Positions 1-7,922 of a stretch of 42,631 nt of DNA are shown here, one piece after another. The position numbers and the translations under genes are program-made. The DNA lies in the NCBI GenBank assembly GCA_029250625.1, contig JAQXEX010000023.1, positions 1 to 42,631 of the forward strand. The letters run 5' to 3'. Numbering within the stretch: position 1 is the first letter of the stretch; every line of letters begins with the position of its first letter. The DNA is from Candidatus Poseidonia sp. Its GTDB lineage: Archaea > Thermoplasmatota > Poseidoniia > Poseidoniales > Poseidoniaceae. The notes beneath the pieces were generated by a model, which was given only the letters and a program-made list of their open reading frames with translations, had not been told where the DNA came from and made no database searches.

Positions 1-523
1 GTCTATGAGATTCTAATTCGATAACCTCTGGATTATCATAATCGTACAGGAAATTACTCTTTTTTGGTTTCCTTTTGCTCCCACCCGAGTTGACTGTGTT
101 GAGTAGAAATTCTACTTTTTCATTTGTTTCATTAGCAAAAATATTGTGCGGTGTTATGTTTTCAGCATTGTTTAGTTGGAGATTGATTTCTAGTAATTCG
201 AAGGTGTTGGGATTTGCTTCAATCGCTGTTATTTCCTTACAATGTTTTGAAAGTGGTATTGCTAATGAGCCAATGTGAGTTCCAACAATCAAAACCTTTG
301 ATTTATTATTGATGAATTTCTTTAGACGTTCAACTTCTTCGATGCCAAAACCACCAGAACGTAACTTTTGACCTACTTCAAGGTCTTCTGGGTCAACTGC
401 GAATAAACCGTTTTCGCTGTTCGTGATGATGGCTTTGATATTATGGCCGAGTTTCTTCCTAAGTCGCTTTGATTTTATTTTCTTAAAACCAAGATTAAGG
501 CGCCAATAAAACGCTCTAAGCAT
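1..523 (-). CDS. FkbM-type SAM-dependent methyltransferase (C-terminus cut by window edge)
   Basis: Translating the reverse strand from the ATG at 523-521 gives 174 open codons that run off the left edge. After a basic N-terminus comes a Rossmann motif, VLIVGTHIGSLAIPLSKHC, then ITAIEANPNTFELLEINL. This is the SAM-binding pattern of FkbM-like methyltransferases: a glycine-rich loop followed by an acidic residue and an E-N-P. A later NTVNSGGSKR resembles the family's N-x-G-G-S region. Such enzymes usually O-methylate sugars or polysaccharides, and the neighbouring GDP-mannose dehydratase fits that setting. The stretch is visibly more AT-rich than the rest of the window and uses more AAA, AAT and TTA codons, which suggests recent transfer within a polysaccharide island. 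Fold class is fairly sure; the substrate is unknown. Confidence 0.75.
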   Translation of the reverse strand, partial: MLRAFYWRLNLGFKKIKSKRLRKKLGHNIKAIITNSENGLFAVDPEDLEVGQKLRSGGFGIEEVERLKKFINNKSKVLIVGTHIGSLAIPLSKHCKEITAIEANPNTFELLEINLQLNNAENITPHNIFANETNEKVEFLLNTVNSGGSKRKPKKSNFLYDYDNPEVIELESHR

Positions 524-1009
524 GTCGAATCCTCGTACACAACATGACCTCTTCGCCATCGGCTACTTCGGCGGATTGAGATTCTTTCCCAATGAACCAT
601 CCGTCATTTCCACTGTCCATTCGTTCATCAAAACGAGGAATATTGCGGACACTCAAGCGAACTCTCATGTTGATTCTTTGCCGTGGTCTGCTATTTGGAA
701 TTATGGTCAAACAGGGAATGGTGGTCCATCACTAACGCAAATGTTCACAAGAATGCTGACTCAAACAAGAACCCTGAATTGGGCCACTTTCTTTGATTAC
801 TTTCCGTTTCAATCTTTGTGCAAAACATAAACTGAAACCCTTGTCTTAGGTTGTTGTTCCCTTCGATTAAGAAGCCATATGGCCCAATCAAACGGACCAA
901 GTTTTTGGCCCATCTTCCTTTCAACTTAACCACATTTGAGAACATAAGCCGCTGTTTCTGGCTTTCTTAGGACGCGACGATTGAAAAAGGGAGGCGTTCA
1001 CGGGAAGTT
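524..1009. other. 486-bp stretch with no recognisable gene
   Basis: Between the methyltransferase start and gmd there are only short open frames: one plus frame of about 100 codons and two minus frames of about 65 codons. None shows a domain I recognise. The minus frames (945-745 and 710-516) lie in different registers and could be remnants of a decayed gene, but I see no motif that proves it. The right end must hold the gmd promoter. A purine-rich GGGAGG lies at 989-994, about 15 bases before the gmd ATG. Confidence 0.5.
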
Positions 1010-2074
1010 ATGAGCGGAAAGACGGCTATGATTACAGGTCTCACCGGACAAGACGGGTCATATTTGGCTGAATTGCTTCTTGAAAAAGGATATACGGTCC
1101 ATGGTTTGGTCCGCCGAGTATCTCAACCCACCTCTGGACGAAGCCTCATCAATCACTTGATGGAAAACGAAAACTTTCATCTGTTGAACGGAGACTTGGC
1201 CGACCAGAACTCAATCGACAATGCGGTTGCTCAAACCCAACCTGACGAATTTTACAACCTTGGAGCCATGTCATTCGTTCCAGAGTCATGGCGCTCTCCA
1301 ATGATGACCGCTGACATAACCGGTCTTGGAGCGCTCCGCTGTCTTGAAGCCATTCGAAAGCACGCTCCGAACTGCCGATTTTACCAAGCCGGTTCGTCTG
1401 AACAATACGGCAAGGTCCGAGATGTTCCTCAAACGGAAATGACTCCATTCCATCCACGCTCCCCGTATGGATGCGCCAAGGTGTTCGCCTTCGAAATCAC
1501 CCGCAACTACCGTGAATCGTACAATATGTTTGCCTGCACTGGAATCCTCTTCAATCACGAAAGCCCACGCCGTGGCCTAGAATTCGTGACCCGTAAAGTG
1601 ACGATGACTGCGGCCAGAATCGCTCAAGGTTTTGACGAGTGTTTGTGGATTGGAAACGTTGATGCAAAGCGTGACTGGGGATTCGCTGGAGACTATGTCG
1701 AGATGCAATGGCGAATGCTCCAACAAGACAAGCCAGGAGATTATGTCGTTGCCACCGGCCGAACACACAGTGTCCGTGACATGATCACACTTGCATTTTC
1801 ACATGTCGGAATGAACTTGACATGGTCTGGAGAGGGCGTTGATACCATCGCTACAGACCAAGACGGCAACGTTCGTGTTCGTACAAACCCCAAGTTCTTC
1901 CGCCCAGCGGAAGTTGATTTGTTGATTGGTGACCCTTCACTTGCAGAAAAAGAACTGGGCTGGGTCCCGGGGACTTCATTTGAAGAATTGGTTCAAATGA
2001 TGGTTGATTCAGACATGACCATCGTCAAAGAAGCAGTCGTCGGAGGATATGCTCCTCCAATTCCCCCAGAGTGA
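1010..2074 (+). CDS. gmd: GDP-mannose 4,6-dehydratase
   Basis: The 354-residue protein converts GDP-D-mannose to GDP-4-keto-6-deoxy-D-mannose, the precursor of fucose, rhamnose and related deoxysugars on cell-surface glycans. It is an extended short-chain dehydrogenase. The NAD(P)-binding motif is TGLTGQDGSYLAELL at residues 9-23. The active site has the QAGSSEQYG segment and YGCAK (Y-x3-K). The signature GILFNHESPRRGLEFVTRK is typical of GMD. Length matches the family. The ATG at 1010 is the only sensible start because the Rossmann motif begins at residue 7. No GDP-fucose synthase follows, so the final sugar cannot be told. It belongs functionally with the methyltransferase to its left. Identification is secure. 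Confidence 0.95.
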   Translation: MSGKTAMITGLTGQDGSYLAELLLEKGYTVHGLVRRVSQPTSGRSLINHLMENENFHLLNGDLADQNSIDNAVAQTQPDEFYNLGAMSFVPESWRSPMMTADITGLGALRCLEAIRKHAPNCRFYQAGSSEQYGKVRDVPQTEMTPFHPRSPYGCAKVFAFEITRNYRESYNMFACTGILFNHESPRRGLEFVTRKVTMTAARIAQGFDECLWIGNVDAKRDWGFAGDYVEMQWRMLQQDKPGDYVVATGRTHSVRDMITLAFSHVGMNLTWSGEGVDTIATDQDGNVRVRTNPKFFRPAEVDLLIGDPSLAEKELGWVPGTSFEELVQMMVDSDMTIVKEAVVGGYAPPIPPE

Positions 2075-2093
2075 TCGGACCACAGCTGCTTTG

Positions 2094-2110
2094 ACTTCAT
2101 CGCATGAAGT
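2094..2110 (+). terminator. Small hairpin after gmd
   Basis: A perfect 7-bp stem, ACTTCAT with ATGAAGT around a CGC loop, begins 19 bases after the gmd stop codon. No T-run follows directly, so it may be a 3' end structure rather than a classical terminator. Confidence 0.4.
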
Positions 2111-2221
2111 ACGAATCGACAAGAAATTAGAGATGTACTGTTTCTGTTAATTGGATGAGCATGAACTCCAACCCAATTGTGTAAATGACTCAAAATAGCA
2201 TAAATTTGTTACTTTGCCGTT

Positions 2222-2233
2222 AAAAATATTATA
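2222..2233 (+). promoter_or_regulatory. TATA-box-like promoter for the 2257 gene
   Basis: AAAAATATTATA lies in AT-rich sequence. Its centre, near 2228, is about 29 bp before the ATG at 2257. This is archaeal TATA spacing for a nearly leaderless transcript and supports ATG 2257 over the upstream TTG at 2239. Confidence 0.55.
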
Positions 2234-2256
2234 ACTCGTTGGAATCATTTCAATTT

Positions 2257-3582
2257 ATGGCGGAAGGTCTTGACCTGCTGGATGACATTGGATTAATTTT
2301 GAGCGTATTCATCCTTCTCTTCATTTCGTATTTTCATCTTCGTCCTGTCCAGGATGAACGAACATGGGATCGCAAAATGGGTGCATCCTTGGTCATTTGG
2401 CTGCTGTTGTATTTTATTCTACGCAGGTTACAAGAATTGGTTCCAGCAGTCGGTATTGACAATCCGGACGTGAGCGGAGTCGTGGTTGAACTCACCGGTT
2501 ATTTTTCATCGATGAACTTCTATTATGTCCACCTCTTTTTGATGCTCTTGGTCCCGATTCCATTTTTGAGAAACGGCTGGCAGATTGGAGCACTAGGGCT
2601 GCTCGTCATTCTGTGCACATACATTGACCGCTCAGCCGTCGCAGCTGGCGCCGACCCTCACTACAACTCAATGCTACTCATGTGCATGATCTTAGCAGCG
2701 TGTCTAGTTTGTTTCAGCGTTGGATTGAGATTCCTTCTGTTTCCACCAGCCCTTGAGGACAAGAGCGAGGATTCCCTCGCTTTGCGGCGTTCTGGCTTTT
2801 TCGCCCTCGGGACCATTGCGGTTGTCATGGACAACATGATTTTCCGCTCTATCGGATTTCTAGACGGTTCAGGCAACGCTTGGTGGACGTTCCCCACAGT
2901 CAACTATTCTGCTGCTTCCTCAGGGTACAATTACGCTATGGTCACCCTTGCAGAGATGACGTTTGTGCTTGGTGTCTTTTCGTTCATGATGTGCTCTTTT
3001 GCGGTTGGATCAATCTATCACATTACGCAGGTCATCCGAAAGAAGCACCCTGTGAGTCTTGCGACGGTGTTCTCCGGCTACATGCTTTTCATCTGGTCCT
3101 TGGTGATGTTCCGACATTGGGCCTACGTCAGCGGATATGCAAATTGGGATATGTTCGGGCTTCCAATGGATGAGAACGCTGAAATTATCACGGCGCTCAG
3201 CGATGGATTCAGTTTTCACTTAATTTACCCCACCATCGCACTGTTGCATGCCGTTAAGTTTGGACTCATCAGTATTGAAAGCGAGCGTGACCAGAAAATT
3301 CTGCGCGTTGTAGCACTCATGGTGATGGTTGCTATAACTGCAGTCTTTACAACCCTGCTTGAAGTGATTATACCCGTGCCTGACATTGTTCTTGCAGTCC
3401 TTTGCGGGCTTGTTCTTGCAACAGGATGGGAACGACATCTCATCGATGCCTTGGAACCTGATGAGGAGATGAAAACCATTTCATGGGCTTGGCCAGGCAA
3501 CGAAAAAGCCATGATTTGGGGCGTTAATCTCATGATTGGAATTCCGTTTGTGATGAAAGTTCTCACAGGGGTGATTTGGTGA
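2257..3582 (+). CDS. Polytopic membrane protein of unknown function
   Basis: About 441 residues with roughly 10-12 hydrophobic segments along the whole length, for example LVIWLLLYFIL, GALGLLVILCTYI, MLLMCMILAACLVCFSVG and ILRVVALMVMVAIT. It is therefore an integral membrane protein. I do not recognise a family motif, and no signal or soluble domain is visible. ATG 2257 is preferred over TTG 2239 because of the TATA-like box at 2222-2233. Its stop codon overlaps the ATG of the SAP-repeat protein by one base (TGATG), so the two are probably co-transcribed and translationally coupled, and may work together in the membrane. A transporter or the membrane part of a surface complex is possible but not shown. 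Confidence 0.8.
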   Translation: MAEGLDLLDDIGLILSVFILLFISYFHLRPVQDERTWDRKMGASLVIWLLLYFILRRLQELVPAVGIDNPDVSGVVVELTGYFSSMNFYYVHLFLMLLVPIPFLRNGWQIGALGLLVILCTYIDRSAVAAGADPHYNSMLLMCMILAACLVCFSVGLRFLLFPPALEDKSEDSLALRRSGFFALGTIAVVMDNMIFRSIGFLDGSGNAWWTFPTVNYSAASSGYNYAMVTLAEMTFVLGVFSFMMCSFAVGSIYHITQVIRKKHPVSLATVFSGYMLFIWSLVMFRHWAYVSGYANWDMFGLPMDENAEIITALSDGFSFHLIYPTIALLHAVKFGLISIESERDQKILRVVALMVMVAITAVFTTLLEVIIPVPDIVLAVLCGLVLATGWERHLIDALEPDEEMKTISWAWPGNEKAMIWGVNLMIGIPFVMKVLTGVIW

Positions 3583-5291
3583 TGTATACCGAAAAGGAAC
3601 TGATGGCCCTCAAGAAGTCCGAACTGAGCGAGATTGCCAAAGAATTCGACCTTCCTTCATCGGGGACAAAAGACGAGATTACGAAACGTATCATCATCCA
3701 TCAAACCGAACGTTATGATGAGGAAACCGAACGACTTGAAGATGTCCTGTACCACAATCCTGAGGAAGGTGAGGGGATTCAGGTATCGCTTGATTCTGAA
3801 ACTGTTGTGGGTTCCATTGTAGAGGCTCAAGCAGAGAGTTCTTCGGACTCTAAGATGAACAATGAGGCACAAAGTACCGACGAATCAAATTCGGAGCACC
3901 GTGTTTTCACTGAACTTCCAACCCGGTTATTTGTCGCAGGAGGGCATAACTACAAACCCTTCATCGCCACCCTTGCAGTCGTCTTCATCATGATGTTCGG
4001 CTATGGCTTCCAGGATTATTACGGGGTTCATTTTTCATATGAAGGAGACGATAAAGCCATTGTTGATTGCATACACGTGATCTATTATTCTGATGGAAAC
4101 GGAAACGATTCAGAATACAACCCTACAAGCCAAGCCAATCTCGATTGTGCAGAGTTATTGGACGAATCACCCAATTGGTGGCAGGAGGAGATGGACGCTT
4201 GGGTCCAAAGTCTCCTCAATTCTGCTACTTCGGACGGCAATCACACCGGGTTCGTATGGACCCAGCCTGGAATTGATACAATGGCGTATCTTGGTGCAAC
4301 GACCTTTAACGCAAACATGAGTGTATTTGGAGACCCTCTCGCAGGAGACGAGTTCACTGAGCAGCATCTTGCAATTTGGAACGGCTTTGGAGCAACATTC
4401 CCTGGCGGTGGAAACGATTCCATCGAGAGTTTGCTCCAAGGGGGAAACAGTCCATTCTCAATTTACATGCCTGCAGGAATCGTTGACTACAAACCCACGG
4501 GTTATCTGTGGACTCAATCAGGAATCGACACCATGGCTTACCTGGGTGCTACCACCTTCAATACGAACATGAGTGTCTTTGGAGACCCTGTCGCAGGTGA
4601 TGTATTTACTGAGCAACACCTTGCTGTTTGGAACGGATTTGGCGGGATGTTCCCGGGCGGTGGAAACGACAGTATTGCAGATTTACTCCCAGGCGGGGCA
4701 AGTCCCTTCGCCATTTACATGCCAGCAGGAATTGTTGAAGATGCCCCAACAGGGTATCTTTGGAGCCACCCTGGAGTCCCCACAATGAGCTATCTTGGTT
4801 CGTCCACATTCGGGGCCAACATGAGCGTTTACGGTGACCCCGTCCCGGGGGACGTCTTTACTGAAGCCCACCTTGCTGTTTGGAACGGCTTTACGCTCGC
4901 CCTTGGAGGAGGAAACGACAGCATTGCGAGTTTGCTGCCCGGCGGAAACAGCCCGTTTTCGATTTACATGCCCAGTGGAATTGTCATCACGCAAGTGGAA
5001 TGGGACAACCAAACGCCATCGGTGAGCAATGTCACTCTGTCTGTAAACAATTCAACCACACCTTCAGTGTATTCGCTCAACTATGTGTTTTATGACGGAC
5101 AAAACGGTACTGATAATTCAACCGTTGAATGGTTTGTCAACGGGACCTATGTCGCCAATACAACCACGTACACGGCCAACCTCGCCAACGGTTCTACCAT
5201 CATGTGCATCGTGACACCATACGACGATGTGTACTGGGGTGTTCCCATAGAATCAGACACTCTGTTGATTGCGGTTGAAAACCAAGCGTGA
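3582..5291 (+). CDS. Membrane protein with N-terminal SAP-like domain and three extracellular repeats
   Basis: 569 residues. Residues about 5-38 (LMALKKSELSEIAKEFDLP, then SGTKDEITKRI) match the helix-extension-helix pattern of SAP or Rho-N type nucleic-acid-binding domains. An acidic, Ser-rich linker follows. One membrane segment lies at about 125-145 (FIATLAVVFIMMFGYGF). After a Cys-containing spacer come three tandem 84-residue repeats, each with W(T/S)xPG or WTQSG, an (N/A)NMSV(F/Y)GDP motif, HLA(I/V)WNGF, GGGNDSI and SPF(S/A)IYMP. An Ig- or PKD-like beta domain with many N-x-S/T sites ends the protein. Topology is inferred as N-terminus inside, repeats outside. It starts at ATG 3582 on the stop of the upstream membrane gene. 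The repeat family is unknown to me. A SAP-like fold on a membrane protein is unusual; the segment could instead bind a protein partner. Confidence 0.8.
   Translation: MYTEKELMALKKSELSEIAKEFDLPSSGTKDEITKRIIIHQTERYDEETERLEDVLYHNPEEGEGIQVSLDSETVVGSIVEAQAESSSDSKMNNEAQSTDESNSEHRVFTELPTRLFVAGGHNYKPFIATLAVVFIMMFGYGFQDYYGVHFSYEGDDKAIVDCIHVIYYSDGNGNDSEYNPTSQANLDCAELLDESPNWWQEEMDAWVQSLLNSATSDGNHTGFVWTQPGIDTMAYLGATTFNANMSVFGDPLAGDEFTEQHLAIWNGFGATFPGGGNDSIESLLQGGNSPFSIYMPAGIVDYKPTGYLWTQSGIDTMAYLGATTFNTNMSVFGDPVAGDVFTEQHLAVWNGFGGMFPGGGNDSIADLLPGGASPFAIYMPAGIVEDAPTGYLWSHPGVPTMSYLGSSTFGANMSVYGDPVPGDVFTEAHLAVWNGFTLALGGGNDSIASLLPGGNSPFSIYMPSGIVITQVEWDNQTPSVSNVTLSVNNSTTPSVYSLNYVFYDGQNGTDNSTVEWFVNGTYVANTTTYTANLANGSTIMCIVTPYDDVYWGVPIESDTLLIAVENQA
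4245..4988 (+). repeat. Three tandem 252-bp coding repeats
   Basis: Units start at 4245, 4497 and 4749, a constant period of 252 bp (84 codons). The third is one codon shorter near FTLALGGG. They encode the extracellular repeats of the SAP-domain protein. Copies 1 and 2 are closest; copy 3 has diverged more. The period is a whole number of codons, so they are protein repeats and not CRISPR or noncoding DNA. Confidence 0.9.
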
Positions 5292-5293
5292 TG

Positions 5294-5329
5294 GACTCCA
5301 ACTCCCCGAGAATGAAGTGGAGTCTTTTT
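5294..5329 (+). terminator. Hairpin plus T-run after the SAP-repeat gene
   Basis: GACTCCA (5294-5300) pairs perfectly with TGGAGTC (5318-5324), and TTTTT follows immediately. It begins three bases after the stop codon and before the separate aldehyde oxidoreductase gene. It looks like an intrinsic terminator; in archaea the T-run itself is the main signal. Confidence 0.65.
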
Positions 5330-5353
5330 AGGAGTCCGAGATAAGTTCACATC

Positions 5354-7417
5354 ATGGCACACCCCTGGAGGTTTGATGGCTTTCCTGGCCGCGTCCTTTG
5401 GGTCGATTTGACCAAAGGAACTTGTGAAGGGCGAGACATTCCCCACGAATGGTGCCTTTCATCCATGGGAGGAAAAGCCCTTGCAACAAAACTACTCGTT
5501 GAGTGGGACACAACGGATTACGATTCAGCGAGCTCTCAGATCCATCCAGTGACCGGGAAAATGGATGCAGCATCCCATCCGACGACCCCACTTTTGTTCA
5601 TGACGGGTCCGTATCAGGCATCCAAGATTGGCTCGTCAGGTCGCGCGGTGGTTGTCACTCGGTCTCCCTTGACCGAGTGTTACATTGACACTTACATTGG
5701 TGGAAACATTGGACATGACCTCAGAAAGGCAGGATGGGACGGGCTCTTCATTACGGGTTCCAGCGAACGCTGGGTGCGGCTTGAAATCAATGACCAACTA
5801 GCGACTCTTCACGATGCAGAACCTTTGCTAGGACTCACCACTTGGGAGGTTGAGCAACACCTCGATGAACTCGGCGAATGCCTTTCAATCGGACCTGCGG
5901 GTGAACACGGAATTCGTATTGCTTCGCCATTGACGGCTGGAAGACGGGCTGCGGGGCGCGGAGGAACGGGCGCCTCATTCGGCTTCAAACGCCTCAAAGC
6001 AGTCACCGTCAAGGCAAGTTCGGATTCGTCTTCCATGGTCCGTTATGCAAACGAATTTTCCCTCGGAGATGCTGTCAAAAAGCAGCGGAGTGAAATGGGC
6101 CTGCGACGGAAATCAGGTGACCCCTTCTACAGTTTTGGAACAAGCCGGGGACCACTCTACGCGGCTGAAAACGGACGAATGCCGACCGCAAATTATGCAT
6201 CAACAGACGCTCAGATGCCCGACCTCTTGACGCTCAAAGCCGGAGGCGGTGAGGGTGGCCAAACTGCGGAAGCAGTCCGAAAAGGAGCAACTCCTGTTCC
6301 CGTTCAAGTCAAACTCTCAACTCACGAACTTTCTGGCGAACACTGGCATGAATCTCTCCCAGACGCCAAACAGTCAGGTTGCTGTGCTCCATGCCCTATT
6401 GCATGTGAGGCTGCTGACCGTCCGGTTGTTGATGGAAAGAAGACTCGTGGTCGGCCGGTTCACATGAATCGTGTTGACCGTCCTGAATACGAGACCCTTG
6501 CGATGTTGGGGTCCAATCTCGGCATCGGCTCAAGTCTCGACGTGATGGATGGAAACGATGCATGCAACCGATTGGGAATGGATACCATCAGTTCAGGGGC
6601 CGCTCTTTCATTTGTATGTGAAGCAGCGGAACGAGGATGGCTGCCGACATCTTGGTCGGACCATTTCCACGCACCCTTTGATTTCGGTTCGTTCAAGGAA
6701 GGCGACGTTGTCCCGTGGAAGTTTGGGATTCCAGAACTGCCACCATTGGCCCTCCATCTCTTGGCTCATGCAACTCCCGGGGACGGGACCCTCTTTGGGA
6801 CGCTTACTGCGGGAGCAGTCGGTATGAGCGAATGGATTGAGAATGAAACGGGTCATCCGACAACCCGGCTGACCGCTCACTGTAAGGGCCTCGATTTACC
6901 AGCATGGGACCCTCGCGGAAAGCGTGGAAACGCCATGGCCTACATGACCTCAAATGTCGGAGCCAACCACATGCGTGCGAATTACAAGGACCCAACAGGG
7001 CTTCCAGACCGCTCGGCAGTTGACCTCATGGGTGAACTTGTCATGAGTCAGCACAGCATCGTAATACGCGACTCAATGATTCTGTGTGCTTTCGCCAAAG
7101 GTGCTACACCCGACCACATCATGCTCGATGCATGGAATGCGATTACCGGTGAGGGTTGTGAGTGGAGTGACCTCATGGAGCGAGCTCAAGTTCAGTGGGA
7201 CGCTGCTCGTCAATGGAATGTAGACCATTGGGTGCGACAAGGAAAAGATGCCAAGGATGAGGATCTGCTCTCATGGCGATTGCGAAACGAACCCGTCACG
7301 AGTGGCGTTGCATCGGGAATGGTATCCTTCGTTGATGAATCCGATGAAGAAGCGTGCATGGCAGCCTATTATGAGCATCGAAATTGGAGTTCCGGAGGGT
7401 TGCCCATTGGAGTCTGA
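5354..7417 (+). CDS. Aldehyde:ferredoxin oxidoreductase, tungstopterin type
   Basis: 687 residues, slightly longer than the usual 600-650 of the family. It should oxidise aldehydes to carboxylic acids with ferredoxin, using a tungsten-bis-pterin and a 4Fe-4S cluster. The N-terminal domain begins GFPGRVLWVDLTKG and contains FMTGPYQASKIGSSGRAVVVTRS and YIGGNIGHDLRKAGWDGL, both typical of this family. Cluster cysteines are visible: C344-A-P-C347-P-I-A-C351, with a distant fourth Cys at about residue 578 in SMILCAF. It starts at ATG 5354 after a terminator and ends inside the next gene, with overlap. The true substrate is unknown. No MoaD-like or ferredoxin gene lies beside it. Family assignment is firm; gene names such as aor or gor are not justified. 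Confidence 0.92.
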   Translation: MAHPWRFDGFPGRVLWVDLTKGTCEGRDIPHEWCLSSMGGKALATKLLVEWDTTDYDSASSQIHPVTGKMDAASHPTTPLLFMTGPYQASKIGSSGRAVVVTRSPLTECYIDTYIGGNIGHDLRKAGWDGLFITGSSERWVRLEINDQLATLHDAEPLLGLTTWEVEQHLDELGECLSIGPAGEHGIRIASPLTAGRRAAGRGGTGASFGFKRLKAVTVKASSDSSSMVRYANEFSLGDAVKKQRSEMGLRRKSGDPFYSFGTSRGPLYAAENGRMPTANYASTDAQMPDLLTLKAGGGEGGQTAEAVRKGATPVPVQVKLSTHELSGEHWHESLPDAKQSGCCAPCPIACEAADRPVVDGKKTRGRPVHMNRVDRPEYETLAMLGSNLGIGSSLDVMDGNDACNRLGMDTISSGAALSFVCEAAERGWLPTSWSDHFHAPFDFGSFKEGDVVPWKFGIPELPPLALHLLAHATPGDGTLFGTLTAGAVGMSEWIENETGHPTTRLTAHCKGLDLPAWDPRGKRGNAMAYMTSNVGANHMRANYKDPTGLPDRSAVDLMGELVMSQHSIVIRDSMILCAFAKGATPDHIMLDAWNAITGEGCEWSDLMERAQVQWDAARQWNVDHWVRQGKDAKDEDLLSWRLRNEPVTSGVASGMVSFVDESDEEACMAAYYEHRNWSSGGLPIGV

Positions 7418-7916
7418 AGAAGACCTTGAGCCCACTTCAAAAATCAAACGAAATGCATTGATTGTGTTCGCATTGCTTTCACCTCTTCTCTTGGTGCAAG
7501 CATGGATTTTTGGGGCGGCGCCTGATGTCCCCTTTGCAACCATGCCTTCATGTGAATCCAACAGTCAAAATTGTGCTCATTTGGGCGGTGGAGATACCTT
7601 CCGGATGGACACGGCCCTCAACTTGACTAACGATGTTGAGCTGAATACCTCTCTTGCCGCTCTCACAAATTGGGTCGTAGAAAACGACCTCCGGATCCTT
7701 GTGGAAGAATCGGTTGAAGGCGAGGAGTACTACATTCACGCCGTTGCTATAACCCCGTTTTGGAGGTTTCCTGACGACGTAGTTGTCCAACTGCGACAAT
7801 TGAGCAATGGCGGCACGGAGTTTGAACTTCATTCCCAATCGCGACTCGGACAGAGCGACATTGGGGTCAATCCTGACCGTCTGCTTGAACTCCACTCGCT
7901 CTTGGAAGGCGCTTAG
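7371..7916 (+). CDS. DUF1499-family protein with N-terminal membrane anchor
   Basis: About 181 residues from ATG 7371. A hydrophobic segment (NALIVFALLSPLLLVQAWIFGA) is followed by a domain matching DUF1499: SCESNSQNCAHL, then IHAVAITPFWRFPDDVVVQL and a near-terminal QSRLGQSDIGVNPDRLLEL. The R-F-x-D-D-V and S-R-x-G-x-S-D-x-G-V-N signatures are characteristic. The biochemical role of DUF1499 is unknown. The start is uncertain. ATG 7371 overlaps the oxidoreductase by 47 bases. A TTG at 7407 has a GGAGGG at a good distance upstream and overlaps by 11 bases. Either way the gene is translationally coupled to the oxidoreductase. It converges on the JAMM gene with a 6-bp gap. Confidence 0.75.
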   Translation: MSIEIGVPEGCPLESEEDLEPTSKIKRNALIVFALLSPLLLVQAWIFGAAPDVPFATMPSCESNSQNCAHLGGGDTFRMDTALNLTNDVELNTSLAALTNWVVENDLRILVEESVEGEEYYIHAVAITPFWRFPDDVVVQLRQLSNGGTEFELHSQSRLGQSDIGVNPDRLLELHSLLEGA

Positions 7917-7922
7917 GATATT

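Noticed and set aside
522-830. Plus-strand open frame of 102 codons before gmd
   Set aside because: No recognisable domain, starts inside the methyltransferase start codon region on the other strand, and amino-acid make-up looks random.
745-945. Minus-strand 66-codon frame
   Set aside because: Short, no motif and not in frame with the neighbouring 516-710 frame; could be a remnant but cannot be shown.
4245-4988. Tandem repeats as a CRISPR or noncoding array
   Set aside because: The 252-bp period is a multiple of three, all copies are open in one frame and differ mostly in a protein-like way.
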